Source: Methanosarcina sp. (GTDB lineage: Archaea; Halobacteriota; Methanosarcinia; Methanosarcinales; Methanosarcinaceae). Taken from it: DNA of 7,838 bases. Numbering within the stretch: position 1 is the stretch's first letter; every line of letters starts with the position of its first letter. The stretch spans positions 1 through 7,838 of the forward strand of contig PMJC01000169.1 of NCBI GenBank assembly GCA_003157235.1, given 5' to 3'. This document shows, in pieces, positions 4,254 to 7,838 of this stretch. The notes under the pieces were generated by a model that worked only from the letters and a program-made list of their open reading frames with translations, was not told the origin of the DNA and made no database searches. The translations under genes and the position numbers were made by a program.

Positions 4254-6749
4254 TCAGTCACTGTTCTGCTGAATGCACAGGACTACAAGATATTTTAAAA
4301 CTGTATTAATATGGTCAGCAGATTTATCCATTGCTTTACTCAGTACTTCTGCTTTATCATCACCCTTCAACCAGAATTCATAAAAACAGCTCCTCAGGAA
4401 TGTTATAGATTCAAGTTTTATCTTCGAAAGACCGACAAGCAGATTATTTGTACTTGCCCACAAGAAAGCTTGGGAAAAACCTATAATTTCAACTCCACCT
4501 ATTGAAGCTGTAACTTCAGATTTATAGATTAAAAAACTTTAAATTCAGGAAAGGCACCCAGTTCCATAATTTCTCTTGCCTTAAGGGCGCCATCAGCCAG
4601 CACCATTTTCCAGAGTTAAGAGGATTAAGTGGGTTAAAATAGCGCGAGTTAAGAATGTGCTATCTTTACTTTTGGTCAAAGTTTCATGATGATCTCTCTC
4701 GTTGCACATTCCCTAAGGAAAGAATTCGCGTTAAGAATTCAGCAAAAATTTTTGCTTCTTCTTCGTAATGATTCAGATCTTCTGTCTTTTCCAACCACAA
4801 GAGAACTAATTATAATAAAAGGTTTTTTTCAGAATGCTTGATAAGATCCCTCGACATGGGTATAATAATCCAAGATACATTCAAAGCTTACATATTTTGC
4901 CAAAGTCGCTCTGGGAATTGAATGCCCAAATTTATAAGGAGATAAAATTACACATTTTTCTTCCTTTCAAATAGGGATAGATCGATTCAAAGAAAGACTA
5001 TATGATATTTTATAGATTGACCACAGGTTCATCAACTGACTCATCATCTATTTTTAGGATTATTTCATCATCAAGTGAGATTTATCTAAAATCTGTATAT
5101 TCTCATTTTCCCCAGCAAGAAAAGTATGAGTTCGTTATCTAAGATGAACATTGAATGAATCACATAGTCATTTCCTGCCTTTGTTGCAAGGCCATGAATA
5201 TCTTCCCATGAAAGCCGATTAGCTTCTCTAAGATTGATAAAATTAGCCACTTCCTTGTTTAATATCTCCATATGACTCCATAACTCATTTAATCTCTAAA
5301 TAAGCTCATTCCTTTCCTTAATCCCTAGTATTCGCTTAGCAGGATCTTCTTGTAAAGAACTTACTAAATTCAGAACTACTAATTTTAACTAATCTATATT
5401 TCCAAGTCTTCTTACGATTTGAGCTTTCTCTCCAGCTAGATTCTGAGGTATAATAGAGGAGCAGAAACCTCTCCTCTTGCAATTGATTCATTATGAAGTC
5501 TGGATTTGTTACATTTGGCTGAAATCATGGCTACTATTCCCATTGCGATCTTTCGTCCAGAAAAAAAGCTTTTTTCAACGTGAGCGCTGTCATAACAAGA
5601 TTTACATGTATATGCCCCAAAGTTGTCCTTTACTCCAATTTATGTACAACCATAATTTGTGAGGATGAAAGATCTATATAATTTCTTGTTTCGTTGTAAG
5701 AATTGAATGCTTCTTTTAAAACTTTCAAATCACCTGCCTGAGGATAGCGATAACTCAGATTGACTCCAAACCTATTAAGTAGATGGTCAGTAAGATTAAT
5801 TTGGATCAATGAGTGAAATGGCTTGTTTGTAGTTGTGAATCGTTTCTTAGAGGTCTTTCAGGTCACCTGTATATAAATATTAAACTACTGCCGGAAATTG
5901 CTAAGATGTGTTGATAAATGAGGTGAGTTGGGATCCGTTAGAGAAACAACCTATTTATAATTATGAATGGTTTTCTTTTAGATCTTTCAGGTCATCTGTA
6001 TGGGAATATTTCTCATTTAGACCAATATCGAGGTTGCTAAGTCGACATGGTAAATCAGGTGAGTTTGGATCGGTGAGGGAAATTGCATGTTGATAGCTGG
6101 TTATGGATTCTTCGAGATCTTTTAGGTCACCTGTTCGGAAATACCTATAACTTAAACTGTTGCCAAAGTTGTTAAGATATATTGGTAAATCAAGTGAGTT
6201 TGGATCTGTGAGAAAAATAGCATGTTGATAGTTATCTATAACTTCTTCTAGGTCTTTCACGTCACCTAGCCGGGAATACCTGTCTCTGAGACGATTACTG
6301 AGGTTGTTAAGTCGACTGGGCAAATCAAGCGAGTTTGGGTCAGTGAAGTAAACAGCTTGTTTATAGTTATCTATGGCTTCTTCTAGGTCTTTCAGGTTGC
6401 CTGTACTGGAATAAAGATCACTTAGACTATTGCCGAGATTGTCAAGAACACCTGGCAAATAAAGTGAGTTGGAATCAATGAAAGAAACGGCATGTTTATA
6501 GTTGTCTATGGCTTCTTCGAGGTCTTTCAGGTTGCCTGTTTGAGAATATCTGTTACTCAGATCGTTGCCAATGTTGTTAAGATGTCTTGCCAAATCAGGT
6601 GAGTTTGGATCATTGAGAGAAACGGCTTGTTTAAAGTTTACTATGGCTTCTTCGATGTCTGTTAGGTTACCTGTACGAAAATATCTATTCATTAGGTAAA
6701 TTCCGAGATTAGTTAATTTACTTGGCAAATCTGGGGATCTATTATCCAT
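4254..6749 (-). pseudogene. Decayed TPR-CHAT protein gene (TPR repeats plus caspase-like CHAT peptidase domain)
   Basis: Start: ATG 6749 preceded by GAGGGAG (minus strand, 6758-6764). The first 262 codons are intact TPR-like repeats and stop at 5961-5963. Compared with sister repeats there is one extra base in the T-run at 5971-5974. In the shifted frames the protein continues: NYK-stop-VVSLTDPNSP (in-frame TAG 5951-5953), GDLKDL-stop-ETIHNYKQA (TAA 5847-5849), FGVNLSYRYPQAGDLKVLKEA, a linker (IARGEVSAP; QEDPAKRILGIKERNEL), a 61-codon fragment with LSWEDIHGLATKAGNDYVI (5086-5271), VILSPYKFGHSIPRATL (near 4910-4957), KTEDLNHYEEEAKIFAEF, YFNPLNPLNSG then, after a frameshift near 4604-4610, MVLADGALKAREIMELG, and finally SIGGVEIIGFSQAFLWAS to FYEFWLKGDDKAEVLSKA. 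The last segments are the hallmark C-terminal half of CHAT domains. Known of the family: CHAT peptidases use a His-Cys dyad and are often regulated by TPRs. Here they cannot be made as one protein. A truncated TPR-only product remains possible. Confidence 0.9.
5961..6749 (-). repeat. Array of six 45-residue (135-bp) TPR-like repeats, still in frame
   Basis: The consensus unit is roughly LPSRLNNLGNSLSDRY followed by TGDLKDLEEAIDNYKHAV and LTDPNS. Neighbouring units are nearly identical in places: the matching segments at 6386 and 6521 are exactly 135 bases apart. The sixth copy ends abruptly as DDLKDLKENHS at the frameshift. At least two more degenerate copies follow, to about 5700. The NN(L/I)GN, RY and DLEEAI positions fit paired TPR helices. 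Confidence 0.88.
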
Positions 6750-7212
6750 AAGCTTAACTCCCTCTAATTTAGTAGGGTTTATGCACTTGAAGTACAAAAT
6801 TAAATCCAATAAACGTTGTGGTTAAATAGCATATACGACATTTGGAGATTTATTTTATTGACTTTTCAGTTCAACTGTTTAGGTCCTATATTTTTTAAAG
6901 CTTCATGAGCAAAATATGGAGCCTATATTGTTTTAATTCCATTTATTCTTAATTTTTCCTCTGGCTGACATCCAATAGAGATAAGGAAAATCACTCTCAA
7001 CATTAGTCTCTGTACTTCATAAACCCTAAATGTTCCAATGAATACAGGAATTATAGTTATACCCTCGATAATCCCTCAGTAAATGTAAAAGATAGTAAGA
7101 AAAACACATGCAAATTCTATGAAATCCTCTGAGATCTACATCACAAGGGAGAAGAAAGTTCCGTAATCAAGTAAAAGAAATTAAACTTAAACTCATAGTG
7201 TACAACATAAAC
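6750..7212. other. Intergenic stretch without a supportable gene
   Basis: A+T-rich, with stops in all frames. A few minus-strand fragments near 6890-7000 (FLISIGCQPEEKL, then after a stop PYFAHEALKNIG) look faintly protein-like, and the second has a HEAT-repeat flavour, but the pieces are too short and broken to name. The promoter of the TPR-CHAT gene should lie in its right part of the minus strand, just above 6760. No convincing TATA box stands out. Confidence 0.5.
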
Positions 7213-7257
7213 AAAAAAGTTGTAGAAATAATTTGCATCAAATTAAGGATTTCTACA
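7213..7257 (-). terminator. Hairpin plus T-tract terminator of the HTH regulator gene
   Basis: TGTAGAAAT (7221-7229) pairs perfectly with ATTTCTACA (7249-7257). Inside, AATTTG (7230-7235) pairs with CAAATT (7239-7244) around a CAT loop, leaving a four-base bulge (AAGG). On the minus strand the stem is followed by ACTTTTTT, with the T-tract at 7213-7218. It lies 64 bases past the stop of the regulator gene. Confidence 0.62.
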
Positions 7258-7321
7258 GAGCCCAATCTAAATATGTTCCTATCCTAGTAACAAGCTGCGG
7301 GTATTCAACTGAAATAAGCTT

Positions 7322-7678
7322 TTATTTTTCAAGTTTCACTTCTTTATTACCTAAATCTTCGAGACCAAAACTGCTTTTGCAGTTACTTTCAATTCCTCTT
7401 GCATTTACGCAGATCTGACATATCCTTGCCACAAAGTCGTCGACTTTGTCGTCAATCAATTCCTGTGCAAGCTTTTCGATCAATTCCTTCGTTTCGCCCT
7501 CAAATTCGATCCTGTACCCTCTTTTTCCCAAAATATACTGGGAAACTGCTGACGGCGCAATCCCTAGCAACTTTGCAACAGTTGCCTGTGACTGTCCTTT
7601 ATTTACAAGTTCTATTGCAAGACTGGCCCTTATTGCAGGGACAAGATCCCATACAGCCTTCTGACACGGAGTTTCCAT
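7322..7678 (-). CDS. HTH transcriptional regulator with four cysteines, 118 aa (archaeal COG2522-like)
   Basis: Seen: a helix-turn-helix at about residues 29-53 (QSQATVAKLLGIAPSAVSQYILGKRG) of the XRE/lambda-repressor type, preceded by METPCQKAVWDLVPAIRASLA and followed by a helical region ending with RICQICVNARG. Cysteines are C5, C87, C90 and C100. The N-terminal METPC and C-terminal CxxC pattern is, as far as I recall, typical of a small regulator family of methanogens (COG2522), which suggests metal or iron-sulfur binding or redox sensing; that is inference. Start: ATG 7678 matches the usual N-terminus. ATG 7687 or GTG 7690 in the same frame are alternatives adding 3-4 residues. A TATA-like box at 7714-7721 puts transcription start near 7690, giving a very short leader. 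The gene is monocistronic, with a hairpin terminator downstream. The last 20 residues are polar and probably disordered. Confidence 0.85.
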   Translation of the reverse strand: METPCQKAVWDLVPAIRASLAIELVNKGQSQATVAKLLGIAPSAVSQYILGKRGYRIEFEGETKELIEKLAQELIDDKVDDFVARICQICVNARGIESNCKSSFGLEDLGNKEVKLEK

Positions 7679-7713
7679 AATTACCATCACACTTAAGGAA
7701 TCACAATTGTTAT

Positions 7714-7721
7714 TTAATATA
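7714..7721 (-). promoter_or_regulatory. Candidate TATA box of the HTH regulator gene
   Basis: The minus strand reads TATATTAA, with its centre about 40 bases before ATG 7678. The expected transcription start near 7691 would leave a leader of about 13 bases. Another AT-rich box (TATATATGG region, near 7731-7740) is less well spaced. Confidence 0.45.
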
Positions 7722-7838
7722 CTGTGTATCCATATATATTACTTTCAGTGTAAAAAATAATGGTCATGGGATTGAGATACAAATTGATGATTTCTATACA
7801 AACAACTAGTTTTTAAAAATTTGTCTAATTTACACGAA

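Noticed and set aside
4079..4261. Minus-strand frame of 60 codons starting at GTG
   Set aside because: It begins at the end of the CHAT remnant in another frame, with no ribosome binding site and no domain-like pattern.
5477..6093. Plus-strand frames at 5477-5662 and 5908-6093
   Set aside because: They are antisense to the TPR-CHAT pseudogene and look like no known protein.
6890..7000. Possible HEAT-like protein remnant on the minus strand
   Set aside because: Only two fragments of under 20 residues, separated by a stop, with no longer alignment. Chance resemblance cannot be excluded.
7399..7680. Plus-strand frames of 93 and 72 codons opposite the HTH gene
   Set aside because: The minus-strand HTH protein has a recognisable motif, promoter and terminator. 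The plus frames are serine/proline-rich shadows.
7749..7836. GTGTAAA/TTTACAC inverted repeat near the right edge as a possible element end
   Set aside because: Only seven A+T-rich bases, about 75 bases apart, and no transposase or target duplication is visible.

Overview
The window looks like an A+T-rich stretch of a methanogenic archaeon, most likely Methanosarcina. This rests on protein families, on Shine-Dalgarno sites of the GGAGGTG type combined with archaeal TATA-like boxes, and on the sparse, decayed spacing typical of accessory regions in that genus. No rRNA, tRNA, CRISPR array, integrase or transposase was seen. The assignment is inference, not a database match.

Left part (1-2627, minus strand): a replication-type accessory module. 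The main gene is a long primase-polymerase/ATPase that runs off the left edge (578 codons visible). Its start is overlapped by a 49-codon cysteine-rich mini-gene with its own strong ribosome binding site. Upstream lie a stretch rich in inverted repeats, a 57-residue small gene and a 78-residue AbrB/SpoVT-like DNA-binding protein. The last two form an apparent operon.

Centre (2628-3984): a divergent control region with three TCAATA elements separates the AbrB-like gene from a plus-strand gene for a 407-residue protein. That protein has an N-terminal winged-helix-like domain and an unrecognised helical remainder. The replicase, small proteins and two putative DNA-binding proteins around a shared intergenic region suggest an integrated plasmid- or virus-like element, but no integrase or attachment site is visible.

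Right part (4254-6749, minus strand): a single large decayed gene. The first 262 codons are an intact array of 45-residue TPR-like repeats. Beyond a one-base insertion the reading continues in pieces through further repeats, a linker and a recognisable CHAT (caspase-like) peptidase domain. The positions where the catalytic residues belong are altered. It is a TPR-CHAT pseudogene, possibly still producing a truncated TPR-only protein.

Far right (7213-7721): a small HTH regulator with four cysteines, with its own TATA-like promoter and a hairpin plus T-tract terminator. The stretches 3985-4253, 6750-7212 and 7722-7838 hold no gene that can be supported.
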